From Bacillus sp. 2B10 (GTDB taxonomy: Bacteria; Pseudomonadota; Alphaproteobacteria; Sphingomonadales; Sphingomonadaceae): a DNA stretch of 64,000 nucleotides. The position numbers and the translations under genes were made by a program. Under the pieces are notes generated by a model. That model was given only the letters and a program-made list of their open reading frames with translations, searched no databases and was not told where the DNA came from. This document shows positions 42,621 through 51,085 of this stretch, piece after piece (the first letter of the stretch is position 1; the number at the start of each line of letters is the position of its first letter). The stretch spans positions 62,001 to 126,000 of the forward strand of contig RPSH01000003.1 of assembly GCA_003946805.1 (NCBI GenBank). Direction: 5' to 3'.

Positions 42621-44198
42621 ATGCCTAAAGTTCTGATTTCCGACAAGATGGACCCGAAAGCCGCCCAGATCTTCCGCGAACGCGGGGTCGAGGTGGACGA
42701 GATTACCGGCAAGACGCCCGAAGAACTGATCGCCATCATCGGCGACTATGACGGCCTCGCCATCCGCAGCTCGACCAGGGTGACGAAGGCGATCCTCGAC
42801 GCGGCCACGAACCTCAAGGTCGTCGGCCGTGCCGGCATCGGTGTCGACAATGTCGACATTCCCGCCGCATCGGCCGCCGGTGTCGTCGTGATGAACACCC
42901 CGTTCGGCAATTCGATCACCACCGCCGAACACGCCATCGCGCTGATGTTCGCGCTCGCCCGCCAGCTGCCCGAGGCCGATGCCTCGACCCAGGCGGGCAA
43001 GTGGGAGAAGAACCGGTTCATGGGCGTCGAGCTGACCGGCAAGACGCTCGGCCTGATCGGCGCGGGCAATATCGGGTCGATCGTCGCCGACCGGGCGCAG
43101 GGGCTGAAGATGAAGGTCGTCGCCTTCGATCCGTTCCTGAGCCCCGAACGCGCGATCGAAATCGGCGTGGAGAAGGTCGAGCTGGACCAGCTGCTGGCCC
43201 GCGCCGATTTCATCACGCTGCACACACCGCTGACCGACCAGACCCGCAACATCCTGTCGGCGGAAAATCTGGCGAAGACCAAGAAGGGCGTGCGCATCAT
43301 CAACTGCGCGCGCGGCGGGCTGATCGACGAAGCGGCGTTGAAGGCGGCGCTCGACAGCGGCCATGTCGCGGGGGCCGCGCTCGACGTGTTCGTGTCCGAA
43401 CCGGCCAAGGAATCGCCGCTGTTCGGCACGCCCAACTTCGTGTCGACCCCGCACCTAGGCGCCTCGACCAGCGAGGCGCAGGTCAATGTCGCGATCCAGG
43501 TCGCCGAGCAGATGGCCGATTTCCTCGTGTCGGGCGGCGTCACCAACGCGCTGAACATGCCGTCGCTGTCGGCGGAAGAGGCGCCGCGCCTGAAGCCGTA
43601 CATGGCGCTGGCCGAAAAGCTGGGCTCGCTGGTCGGGCAACTCACCACCGGCGCGATCGCCCGCGTTTCGGTGCACAGCGAAGGCGCGGCGGCCGAGCTG
43701 AACCAGAAGCCGATCGTCGGCGCGGTGCTCGCCGGGTTCCTGCGCGTGCAGTCGGACACGGTGAACATGGTCAACGCCCCGTTCCTCGCCAAGGAACGTG
43801 GGATCGAGGTGCGCGAAGTGCGCAACGACCGCGAGGGCGACTACCACACGCTGATCCGGGTCAGTCTCAAGACCGATGCCGGCGAACGTTCGGTCGCGGG
43901 CACGCTGTTCGGCAACGCCCAGCCGCGGCTGGTCGAACTGTTCGGCATCAAGGTCGAGGCCGATCTGGCCGGCCACATGCTGTACGTCGTCAACGAGGAC
44001 GCGCCGGGCTTCATCGGCCGTATCGGCACGACGCTGGGCGAGGCGGGCGTGAACATCGGTACCTTCCACCTCGGCCGCCGCGATACCGGTGGCGAGGCGG
44101 TGGTGCTGCTGTCTGTCGACGAAGCGGTGACGCCGGAACTGGTCGCAAAGGTCCGCGCGCTGCCGGGCGTCAAGACGGCGATGCCGCTGAAGTTCTGA
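42621..44198 (+). CDS. serA: D-3-phosphoglycerate dehydrogenase SerA, long form
   Basis: SerA oxidises 3-phosphoglycerate to 3-phosphohydroxypyruvate, the first step of serine synthesis. The 525-residue protein has the long form: substrate domain, NAD motif GLIGAGNIGS at 145-154, the catalytic Arg in NCARGGLIDE, the acidic residue in LDVFVSEPA and the His in TPHLGASTSEAQ, then the ASB domain and a C-terminal ACT domain (HMLYVVNEDAPGFIGRIGTTLGEAGVNI) for serine feedback. GAGAAGGAA is placed before the ATG at 42621. A rho-independent terminator follows. Confidence 0.97.
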   Translation: MPKVLISDKMDPKAAQIFRERGVEVDEITGKTPEELIAIIGDYDGLAIRSSTRVTKAILDAATNLKVVGRAGIGVDNVDIPAASAAGVVVMNTPFGNSITTAEHAIALMFALARQLPEADASTQAGKWEKNRFMGVELTGKTLGLIGAGNIGSIVADRAQGLKMKVVAFDPFLSPERAIEIGVEKVELDQLLARADFITLHTPLTDQTRNILSAENLAKTKKGVRIINCARGGLIDEAALKAALDSGHVAGAALDVFVSEPAKESPLFGTPNFVSTPHLGASTSEAQVNVAIQVAEQMADFLVSGGVTNALNMPSLSAEEAPRLKPYMALAEKLGSLVGQLTTGAIARVSVHSEGAAAELNQKPIVGAVLAGFLRVQSDTVNMVNAPFLAKERGIEVREVRNDREGDYHTLIRVSLKTDAGERSVAGTLFGNAQPRLVELFGIKVEADLAGHMLYVVNEDAPGFIGRIGTTLGEAGVNIGTFHLGRRDTGGEAVVLLSVDEAVTPELVAKVRALPGVKTAMPLKF

Positions 44199-44219
44199 TC
44201 GGACTACTACCGTGAGCGG

Positions 44220-44249
44220 ACGGGCTGTCGGAGCGATCCGGCAGCCCGT
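44220..44249 (+). terminator. intrinsic terminator of serC-serA
   Basis: ACGGGCTG and CGGA (44220-44232) pair with TCCG and CAGCCCGT (44237-44249) around loop GCGA, with one mismatch, followed by TTGCG. Confidence 0.75.
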
Positions 44250-44324
44250 TTGCGTATCTGCCACCCGCCGAACAGTTTCCCGAAGCCGTCGCCTGAAACG
44301 TCGTTTCAAAAAGCCGCCCCGATC

Positions 44325-44450
44325 GTCGCCCCAGCGAAGGCTGGGGCCTCTCTCTCGGCTACAGCGCATCGTGCCATCATGGGGATACCCCAGCCTGCGC
44401 TGGGGTGACGAAAATGGCGAACGGCAACTGAAACCTGCGCCGGGGTGACC
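44325..44450. repeat. inverted-repeat cluster of the CCCCGGC/AGGCTGGGG family
   Basis: GTCGCCCCAGCGAAGGCTGG (from about 44325) and CCCCAGCCTGCGCTGGGGTG (from about 44388) are near reverse complements. Another half-copy, CCTGCGCCGGGGTGACC, is at about 44434-44450. Same family as 25.9 kb. Confidence 0.7.
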
Positions 44451-44514
44451 TGTGTGGCGGACGGCGTTCCGTCCGTGCTTCCCCGCCCGCCTCGCACCCG
44501 CTAGGGGAAACGCC

Positions 44515-45621
44515 ATGAACGACACCGGCCTCCTGCCCGAAGGGTTTCACGACCGCCTGCCCCCCGCCGCCGACGGCCTGCGCCGGTTCGAAGGGGCGGT
44601 GCTGGGTGTCGCGCATGGCTATGGCTATGAGCAGGTCGACCCGCCGCTGGCCGAGTTCGAGGCGGGGCTGGTGGGGCGTCTGAAGGGCACGGCGGCGACC
44701 GATGCGGTGCGTTTCGTCGATCCGGTCAGCCAGCGTACACTGGCCATCCGCCCCGACGTCACCGCGCAGGTCGCACGCATCGCCGCGACGCGCATGGGCC
44801 ACCATCCGCGACCGGTGCGATTGTCCTATGCCGGGCCGGTATTGAAGCTGCGCGCGGGCGAACTGGCCCCGCGCCGGGCGCTGCGCCAGATCGGCGCGGA
44901 GTTGATCGGGCTCGACAGTGTCGGCGCCGCGACCGAGATCGTGACCGTCGCGGTCGAATCGCTGCGCGCGGCGGGCGTGACCGGCATCTCGATCGATTTC
45001 ACCCTGCCCGATCTGGTGGCGACGCTGGCGGGCGATCCGCCGGGCCCGCATCACGACGCGCTGATCGCCGCGCTCGACGGCAAGGACGCCGGGCGCGTCG
45101 CGGCGATCGATCCCGCCTATCTGCCGCTGGTGGAGGCCGCCGGACCGTTCGCCACGGCGCTGCCGCGGCTGCGCGCGACCGACACCGCCGGGCGGCTGAC
45201 GTCACGGCTGGACGCGATCGAGGCGGTGGCGGCGGCACTCCCGGGCGATGTCGGCGTCACGCTCGACCCGACCGAACGCCATGGCTTCGAATATCAGAGC
45301 TGGCTGGGCTTTTCGTTGTTCGCGCAGGGCGTGCTGGGCGAGGTAGGGCGCGGTGGCACCTATGCCGTATGCCATGCCGACGGGCGCGAGGAACCGGCGG
45401 TCGGATTTTCGCTCTATGCCGATGCGCTGCTGGATGCGGGGCTCGGCACGCAGGAGCGGCGGCGGCTGTTCCTGCCCGCCGGGACGGCACCGGCGGTGGC
45501 GGCCCGGCTGCGCGGCGAGGGCTGGGTGACGGTCGCGGCGCTGACCGCCGACGATACGCCGCAGGCGCAGCTATGCACCCACAGGTGGCACGGCGACACG
45601 GCGGTCGCGATCGCCGGATAG
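44515..45621 (+). CDS. hisZ: ATP phosphoribosyltransferase regulatory subunit HisZ
   Basis: HisZ is a catalytically inactive paralogue of histidyl-tRNA synthetase that activates short-form HisG in histidine synthesis. The 368-residue protein has the synthetase-like fold: GFHDRLPPAADGLRRFEGAVLGVAHGYGYEQVDPPLAEF, FVDPVSQRTLAIRPDVTAQVARIAATRM, and later FEYQSWLGFSLFAQG and GRGGTYAVCHADG. It lacks the C-terminal anticodon-binding domain. The start is taken at the ATG at 44515. In many relatives purA follows hisZ; here a convergent mucR gene is next. Confidence 0.93.
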   Translation: MNDTGLLPEGFHDRLPPAADGLRRFEGAVLGVAHGYGYEQVDPPLAEFEAGLVGRLKGTAATDAVRFVDPVSQRTLAIRPDVTAQVARIAATRMGHHPRPVRLSYAGPVLKLRAGELAPRRALRQIGAELIGLDSVGAATEIVTVAVESLRAAGVTGISIDFTLPDLVATLAGDPPGPHHDALIAALDGKDAGRVAAIDPAYLPLVEAAGPFATALPRLRATDTAGRLTSRLDAIEAVAAALPGDVGVTLDPTERHGFEYQSWLGFSLFAQGVLGEVGRGGTYAVCHADGREEPAVGFSLYADALLDAGLGTQERRRLFLPAGTAPAVAARLRGEGWVTVAALTADDTPQAQLCTHRWHGDTAVAIAG

Positions 45622-45624
45622 AGA

Positions 45625-45650
45625 AAGGGGCGACCGATCGGCCGCCCCTT
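45625..45650. terminator. bidirectional terminator between hisZ and mucR
   Basis: AAGGGGCG (45625-45632) and CGCCCCTT (45643-45650) enclose the palindrome CCGATCGG. It lies between two convergent stop codons (45621 and 45657). Confidence 0.75.
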
Positions 45651-45656
45651 CCTCGT

Positions 45657-46163
45657 TTACTCCGCCGCCTTGGGCTTGCGTCCGCGACGGCGCGGCGCGT
45701 CGCCCGCGTCGTCGGCGACATCCGTCGTGGCTTCGGTCGTGCGAGCCTTGCGACCCAGGCCGATGCGCTTCGCCATGTCGCGACGGCTCTGCGAATAGGT
45801 TTCGGCGACCATCGGATAGTCGGCACGCAGGCCATAGCGCTCGCGATAGGTTTCCGGGGTCAGGCCGTGGCCCGCCAAGTGACGGCGCAGCGTCTTGTAC
45901 GACTTGCCGTCGATCATCGAGATGATGTGGTCCTTCGACGCCAGCGACTTGCGCACCGACACGGCCGGAACATGGTCCTGCTGCGGCGCCGCTTCTTCCG
46001 GCTCCGACGCACCGGACGCCAGTCCCAGAACGGTCGCGTGCATCGTCTGCAGGAATGCCGGAACATCCTCCGCCGCAACGCGGTTGTTGCCGTTGTTCAA
46101 CCAGGCGATGGTAAGTTCAGTGGCCAGTTCGATCGCGTTCAGTTCGGAACCGTCTTCGGTCAT
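45657..46163 (-). CDS. mucR: MucR/Ros family zinc-finger transcriptional regulator
   Basis: MucR proteins are H-NS-like silencers that bind AT-rich DNA and affect exopolysaccharide, motility and cell cycle genes in alphaproteobacteria. The 168-residue protein has the MucR core VSVRKSLASKDHIISMIDGKSYKTLRRHLAGHGLTPETYRERYGL, with YPMVAETYSQSRRDMAKRIGLGRKAR following. The N-terminal part is acidic and likely used for oligomerisation. The tail is basic (RRRGRKPKAAE). The typical Cys-x2-Cys zinc ligand pair is replaced by DH and related residues, so this is one of the non-canonical zinc fingers. AAGGGAG precedes the ATG at 46163. The AT-rich upstream region could be an autoregulatory site. Confidence 0.93.
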   Translation of the reverse strand: MTEDGSELNAIELATELTIAWLNNGNNRVAAEDVPAFLQTMHATVLGLASGASEPEEAAPQQDHVPAVSVRKSLASKDHIISMIDGKSYKTLRRHLAGHGLTPETYRERYGLRADYPMVAETYSQSRRDMAKRIGLGRKARTTEATTDVADDAGDAPRRRGRKPKAAE

Positions 46164-46427
46164 GGAAATCTCCCTTGATTGTTGCGAAATGCGGCGTACC
46201 CGACGGCAGGTCAATAGAGATGAATCCAGTATTGGCCCTTTTTCGATAATTAATCTTCGAAAGCGCATTGATGTGGTGGTCGGATACGAACTGTTTATCA
46301 TCGATCTTGCCCGATCGTCGCGAAGTATGGCGTGCGATATCGGGACGCCACGATATGGCGATGGCGCGACGTTTGCAGGCTTTCCGGCAGCACATCACCG
46401 TGCGGTCGATGTTGGACGGATGATGTG
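46164..46427. promoter_or_regulatory. AT-richer divergent promoter region of mucR and the HWE kinase
   Basis: The 264 bp contain unusually AT-rich stretches for this genome (for example around 46243-46262, CGATAATTAATCTTCG). This fits known MucR preference for AT-rich DNA and may be an autoregulatory target. No gene was found in it. Confidence 0.5.
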
Positions 46428-47768
46428 ATGACCGAAACCGTCGCGATCGATGCGACCGATCCGATCTGGCACGATATTGCCGAAACGCTGCCGATATTGG
46501 CCTGCATCGTCGGTGACGACGGGCAATTATTATGGGCCAACCGGTGCTGGCGGATCGATATCGGTGTCGAAACGCCTGATAATCTTTGGACATTCTGCCC
46601 CGATGTCGACCGGGACGACGTGCGCGCCGACTGGCGGACGGGGGTGGCGACCGGCCGGCCCTTCACATTGGCGTTGCCGCTCCCGGCCGGGACGACGGGC
46701 TTCGCCGTTCGACCGGCTGGCGCCGGGCGCTGGATCGCGATCGGATCGGACGCGGAGACGCAGCGACGGGCCGAAACCGCGCGCGAAGCGACCCAGGCCG
46801 AACTCGACACGTTGACCAACGCTATGCCGCAAATGGTGTGGGCGACGCGGCCCGACGGCCATCACGACTTCTACAACGCCCAATGGTATCGCTTCACTGG
46901 CATGCCCGAAGGATCGACCGACGGCGAAGGATGGAACGGCATGTTCCATCCCGACGACCAGGAGCGCGCACGGGGCCGCTGGCGCCAGAGCCTGACGACC
47001 GGCGAGGATTACGAGATCGAGTATCGACTGCGCCACCGCAGCGGGCAATATCGCTGGGTGCTGGGCCGGGCGCTGCCGGTGCGCGACGCCGACGGCGCGA
47101 TCGTCCGCTGGATCGGGACCTGCACAGATATCGATTCGGCGAAGCGTGCCGCCGAACAGAACGACATCCTCAGCCGCGAGCTGAGCCACCGTATCAAAAA
47201 CATCTTCGCGATCGTCAGTGGCCTCGTCCGCATGTCGGCGCGGCAGATGCCCGCGGTGCGCGGCTTCGCCGACGATCTGGCGCGGCGGATCGCGGCGCTG
47301 GGTGCGGCGCACGATCTCGCGCGACCGCATAGCGACATCTCGCGGCCGGTGATCGGCGATGCCACGCTGCACCACATCCTGCGCGAGCTGCTGTCGCCCT
47401 ACGCCACCGACCAGTGGCGGATCGAGGGCGACGACGTACCGATCGACGATCGCGGCGCGACGCCGGTCGCGCTGATCTTCCACGAACTGGCGACCAATGC
47501 CGCCAAATACGGCGCATTGTCGACGCCCGAGGGGCAGGTTTCGGTCCGTACGGTCCGCCACGACGGCATGCTCGGCATCGACTGGCGCGAGGTCGGGGGG
47601 CCGGCCATCCCCGGTGCGCCGCAGGCTACCGGCTTCGGCACGCGGCTGGCAGCGCTCAGCATCGAACAGCAGCTCGCAGGCCGGATCGAGCGCGACTGGC
47701 GGCCCGAGGGACTGGCGGTGCGGATCGAGGTCGCGTGCGACGCACTGGTCCGCGACGCCCCGACCTGA
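46428..47768 (+). CDS. PAS-domain HWE-family histidine kinase
   Basis: A 446-residue cytoplasmic sensor kinase. N-terminal PAS-like region around IAETLPILACIVGDDGQLLWANRCW, a second PAS/PAC around LTNAMPQMVWATRPDGHHDFYNAQWYRFTGM, FHPDDQERARGRW and YRLRHRSGQYRWVLGRALPVRDADG. The HWE kinase core follows with phosphoacceptor histidine in ELSHRIKNIFAIVSGL and the N-box HELATNAAKYGALS. The WxE motif reads IDWREVGG. No membrane helix is present, so it senses a cytoplasmic signal such as light, redox or a ligand; no LOV cysteine motif (NCRFLQ) is visible. It is divergent from mucR. Confidence 0.92.
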   Translation: MTETVAIDATDPIWHDIAETLPILACIVGDDGQLLWANRCWRIDIGVETPDNLWTFCPDVDRDDVRADWRTGVATGRPFTLALPLPAGTTGFAVRPAGAGRWIAIGSDAETQRRAETAREATQAELDTLTNAMPQMVWATRPDGHHDFYNAQWYRFTGMPEGSTDGEGWNGMFHPDDQERARGRWRQSLTTGEDYEIEYRLRHRSGQYRWVLGRALPVRDADGAIVRWIGTCTDIDSAKRAAEQNDILSRELSHRIKNIFAIVSGLVRMSARQMPAVRGFADDLARRIAALGAAHDLARPHSDISRPVIGDATLHHILRELLSPYATDQWRIEGDDVPIDDRGATPVALIFHELATNAAKYGALSTPEGQVSVRTVRHDGMLGIDWREVGGPAIPGAPQATGFGTRLAALSIEQQLAGRIERDWRPEGLAVRIEVACDALVRDAPT

Positions 47769-47831
47769 CATTTGCTTCGGTCGATTCGATCCAGAATCGT
47801 CCCGGCGCAGGGCGGGTGGCACGGACAAACA

Positions 47832-47867
47832 AAAAGGGGCGGCATCCGTCGGGATGCCGCCCCTTTT
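47832..47867. terminator. strong bidirectional intrinsic terminator between the kinase gene and rne
   Basis: AAAAGGGGCGGCATCC (47832-47847), loop GTCG, GGATGCCGCCCCTTTT (47852-47867), a perfect 16-bp stem with A-run and U-run, so it can act in both directions. Confidence 0.93.
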
Positions 47868-47886
47868 GCGTTCTGCACCCCGGCGA

Positions 47887-50613
47887 TCAGTTGCCGAAGG
47901 TGCGCTGCCACCAGCCCCGGCGCGGCGACGGCGTTTCGCCATCGGTCGCGTCGCCGGCATTGTCATCCGCCGGTTCGGCCGCTTCGGGTTCGGCGACTGC
48001 CGGCTCCGCGACGGGTGCTTCCTCGACCGGAGCCGCTTCGGCTGCCTTGCGGCGCGGCGCACGGCGCTTCTTGGGTGCAGGTTCTGCCTCGGCCTCGGCC
48101 GGCGCGGGTTCGGCGACCACCGGTTCCTCGACAACCGCTTCGACATCGGCCTTGCGACGGCGGGTGCGCTTGGGCTTGGGCGCTTCGGCGGCGGCTTCGA
48201 CCGCGACCTTCGGCGTCTCGACCGGCTGCGGCGTCACGATCGGCGCGGCATCGCCGGCTTCGACCGTGACCGGTTCGGCAGGGGCGGCGTCGACGGTCGG
48301 TTCGACCTTGGCGCGGGCGCTCGGCCGGCGGCGGGTGCGCTTGGGCGCCGGGACCGGTTCGGCCTCGGGTTCGACCGCATCGGCTTCGACCGGGGTTTCG
48401 ACGACCGCGTCGGTCGCCACATCGTCCTCGGCCGGCAAGTCGGCGACGGTGCCGGCGCCATCGGCCGCGTCGAACGCGCCCTCGCCGCGACGTCCCCCAC
48501 GCCGGCCGCGACGGCGGCGCTTGCGCTTGCCGCTGTCGTCGCCCTGCGCGGCATCCGGCGCATCGCTCGCCCCGTCGCTGTCGACCGTCGCGTCGGTATC
48601 GGCGTCGTCGGCGACCTCGTCCTCACCGTCGTCGCTGTCGTCGGCCTCGCCGGTTTCGGTTTCGTCCTGGCCGTCCTCGTCCCGGTTGCGACCGCGACGC
48701 CCGCGGCGGCGGCGGCGGCGCTTGCCGCGGCCTTCGCCGTCCTCGTCGCTGCGGGCCGGACGTGCGGTCTCCTCGACCGCCGCGTCCTCGACCTCCTCGT
48801 CGATCTCGTCCTCGACATCGTCATAGGCGTCGTCCTCGTCGTCGACGACGACCAGCGGCTCGATGCGGGGCGGGTGCGCCGGCGGCGGGCCCGACGCCTC
48901 GACCGCCATGCGCGCGCCCTCGATCTCGGCATCGGGCACGATCTCGACGGTCACGCTGTAGCGGTCCTCGACCTCGGCGATGTCGGCGCGCTTCTTGTTC
49001 AGGACATAGAACGCTGCCTCCTGGCTGGCGCGCAGCACGATCAGCGACCCGCGACCGCGTGCGGCCTCGTCCTCGATCAGGCGCAGCGCCGACAGCCCGG
49101 CCGACGACGCCGTGCGGACGAGGCCGGTGCCCTCGCAATGCGGGCACTGGCGGGTCGATGCCTCCAGCACGCCGGTGCGCAGTCGCTGGCGGCTCATTTC
49201 CATCAGCCCGAAGGCGGAGATGCGGCCGACCTGGATGCGGGCGCGATCGTTCTTCAACGCCTCCTTCATCGCCTTCTCGACCTTGCGGACGTTGGACGAG
49301 TGATCCATGTCGATGAAGTCGATCACGACGAGGCCCGCCATGTCGCGCAGCCGCAGCTGGCGCGCGATCTCCTGCGCCGCTTCCAGGTTGGTCGCGGTCG
49401 CGGTCTGCTCGATATTGTGTTCGCGGGTCGACCGGCCCGAGTTGATGTCGATCGACACCAATGCCTCGGTCGGGTTGATGACCAGATAGCCGCCCGATTT
49501 CAGCTGCACGACCGGATTGTACATCGCGGCCAGCTGGTCCTCGACATGTGCCCGCTGGAACAGCGGCACCGCGTCGGCATATTGCTTCACCCGGCGCGCA
49601 TGCGCGGGCATCAGCAGCCGCATATAGTCCTTGGCGTGGCGGAAGCCGCCCTCGCCCTCGACGATCACCTCGTCGATATCCTTGTTGTAGATGTCGCGGA
49701 TCGCGCGCTTGATCAGGTCGCTGTCGCCATAGACCAGCGCCGGCGCCGACGACGTCAGCGTCTGGTCGCGGATACCGTCCCACAGCCGCGCGAGATAATC
49801 GAAGTCGCGCTTGATCTCCTGGCGCGAGCGCTGCAGCCCGGCGGTGCGGACGATACAGCCCATCGACGCCGGCAGCGTCAGTTCGGCCATGATCGACTTC
49901 AATCGCTTGCGGTCGGCCGCCGAGCTGATCTTGCGGCTGATCCCGCCGCCATGGGCGGTGTTGGGCATCAGCACGCAATAGCGGCCGGCCAGCGACAGGT
50001 ACGTGGTCAGCGCCGCGCCCTTGTTGCCGCGCTCTTCCTTCACGACCTGCACCAGCAGCACCTGCCGGCGGCGGATGACGTCCTGGATCTTGTAGCGTCG
50101 GCGCAGGTTCAACCGGCGCTGGCGCAGCGCCTCGACCGCGGCATCGTCGCCCCCGCCCTTGCGCGCGGGACGGGCCGGGGCCTCGCCTTCCTCGTCGTCG
50201 TGATGGTCGTCCTCGTCCTCGTCGCGTTCGACGATCTCGACGCCGCCTTCCAGCTCGTCGTCATGATCGTCGTAATCGACGTCGTCGTCATGGTCGCCGG
50301 CGCGCAGTGCGGCTTCCTCGGCGGCGTGCGCGGCCTCCTCGGCCAGCAGCGCGTCGCGGTCTTCCTTCGGGATCTGGTAGTAATCCGGGTGGATTTCCGA
50401 AAAGGCGAGGAAGCCGTGGCGGTTGCCGCCGTAATCGACGAACGCCGCCTGCAACGACGGTTCGACCCGGGTCACCTTGGCAAGGTAGATATTGCCCTTG
50501 AGCTGCTTGCGCTCGGCCGATTCGAAATCGAATTCCTCGATCCGGTTACCCTTGACGACGGCGACCCGGGTTTCCTCCCGGTGGCGTGCGTCGATCAACA
50601 TCCGCGTGGTCAT
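47887..50613 (-). CDS. rne: ribonuclease E
   Basis: RNase E is the main endonuclease of mRNA decay and the scaffold of the degradosome. The 908-residue protein has the S1 RNA-binding domain interrupted by a long acidic insert (GDHDDDVDYDDHDDELEGG and beyond, about residues 105-155), as in other alphaproteobacteria. It then has the catalytic core (TSSAPALVYGDSDLIKRAIRDI, VSIDINSGRSTREHNIEQT with metal-binding Asp, LVVIDFIDMDHSSNVRKVEKAM), and the Zn-link CPHC in RQCPHCEGTGLVRT. The C-terminal half is low-complexity, rich in Ala, Pro, Glu and Val with Arg-rich clusters, and would bind RNA and partners. A long leader precedes it. Confidence 0.97.
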   Translation of the reverse strand: MTTRMLIDARHREETRVAVVKGNRIEEFDFESAERKQLKGNIYLAKVTRVEPSLQAAFVDYGGNRHGFLAFSEIHPDYYQIPKEDRDALLAEEAAHAAEEAALRAGDHDDDVDYDDHDDELEGGVEIVERDEDEDDHHDDEEGEAPARPARKGGGDDAAVEALRQRRLNLRRRYKIQDVIRRRQVLLVQVVKEERGNKGAALTTYLSLAGRYCVLMPNTAHGGGISRKISSAADRKRLKSIMAELTLPASMGCIVRTAGLQRSRQEIKRDFDYLARLWDGIRDQTLTSSAPALVYGDSDLIKRAIRDIYNKDIDEVIVEGEGGFRHAKDYMRLLMPAHARRVKQYADAVPLFQRAHVEDQLAAMYNPVVQLKSGGYLVINPTEALVSIDINSGRSTREHNIEQTATATNLEAAQEIARQLRLRDMAGLVVIDFIDMDHSSNVRKVEKAMKEALKNDRARIQVGRISAFGLMEMSRQRLRTGVLEASTRQCPHCEGTGLVRTASSAGLSALRLIEDEAARGRGSLIVLRASQEAAFYVLNKKRADIAEVEDRYSVTVEIVPDAEIEGARMAVEASGPPPAHPPRIEPLVVVDDEDDAYDDVEDEIDEEVEDAAVEETARPARSDEDGEGRGKRRRRRRGRRGRNRDEDGQDETETGEADDSDDGEDEVADDADTDATVDSDGASDAPDAAQGDDSGKRKRRRRGRRGGRRGEGAFDAADGAGTVADLPAEDDVATDAVVETPVEADAVEPEAEPVPAPKRTRRRPSARAKVEPTVDAAPAEPVTVEAGDAAPIVTPQPVETPKVAVEAAAEAPKPKRTRRRKADVEAVVEEPVVAEPAPAEAEAEPAPKKRRAPRRKAAEAAPVEEAPVAEPAVAEPEAAEPADDNAGDATDGETPSPRRGWWQRTFGN

Positions 50614-51085
50614 GATAGTGTCTCCGGGCGCGCGGGACGGCTCGGCCAGTCGGCGCGCCTAAACGCGCGGCGGGGGACATGCCCGGTGCCTGCGCGCGAT
50701 TGCTGGGATATGCGTCTGCTGGCATGGGCAGTCCGGAAAGCTCCGGACGGACAATCGTCGCCCCGACGCCGGCCGCGACAGCGGCACAGGCGGTACGGGA
50801 CGGAACTTGCCACATGCAAACATCAACCTGATTAGACCCCCCCGGGGCGGGTACGCTTTGGGGGGGTGTCGCATCGGTTTCCCCGAACCAGGTTCGGGAC
50901 CGACGTAACCGGGGGCGTAGCACCCGGCATCGCTAACGGCAACAGCCTCGGCGGTTCGTTACGCTAGCGGTGCAAGCTGCAATAAATGGTTAAAATCGGA
51001 TTCAGCGTGTTGGTTCACCGTAGGTTGAGCCCCCCGGGCATAGCGTTGCCGCTCGAAAACAAACGAAGATCGGGCTGTATTTCCC
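50614..51085. promoter_or_regulatory. 472-bp divergent region: structured rne leader and amidase promoter
   Basis: No gene is evident. On the rne side two hairpins are clear: GTCCGGA-AAGC-TCCGGAC (50731-50748) and ACCCCCCC/GGGGGGGT (50836-50843, 50860-50867). A long structured 5' UTR fits rne autoregulation as known from enterobacteria and other proteobacteria. Near the amidase, ATGGTTAA (50986-50993, reverse complement TTAACCAT) resembles a CtrA half-site and GATTC at 50999-51003 is a GANTC site. Confidence 0.55.

Larger units (their letters stand above)
44199..44514. other. gap between serA and hisZ with terminator and repeat copies
   Basis: These 316 bp hold the serA terminator and a cluster of the CCCCAGC-GGCTGGGG repeat family. 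Inverted arms lie at about 44325-44347 and 44388-44410, with an extra half-copy at about 44434-44450. I see no gene here. The hisZ promoter must lie in the last 60 bp or within the repeat. Confidence 0.6.

Noticed and set aside
47497-50835. A 1112-codon open frame on the plus strand opposite rne
   Set aside because: RNase E on the other strand is certain and the plus-strand translation is low-complexity; long antisense frames are common at this GC content and codon bias.
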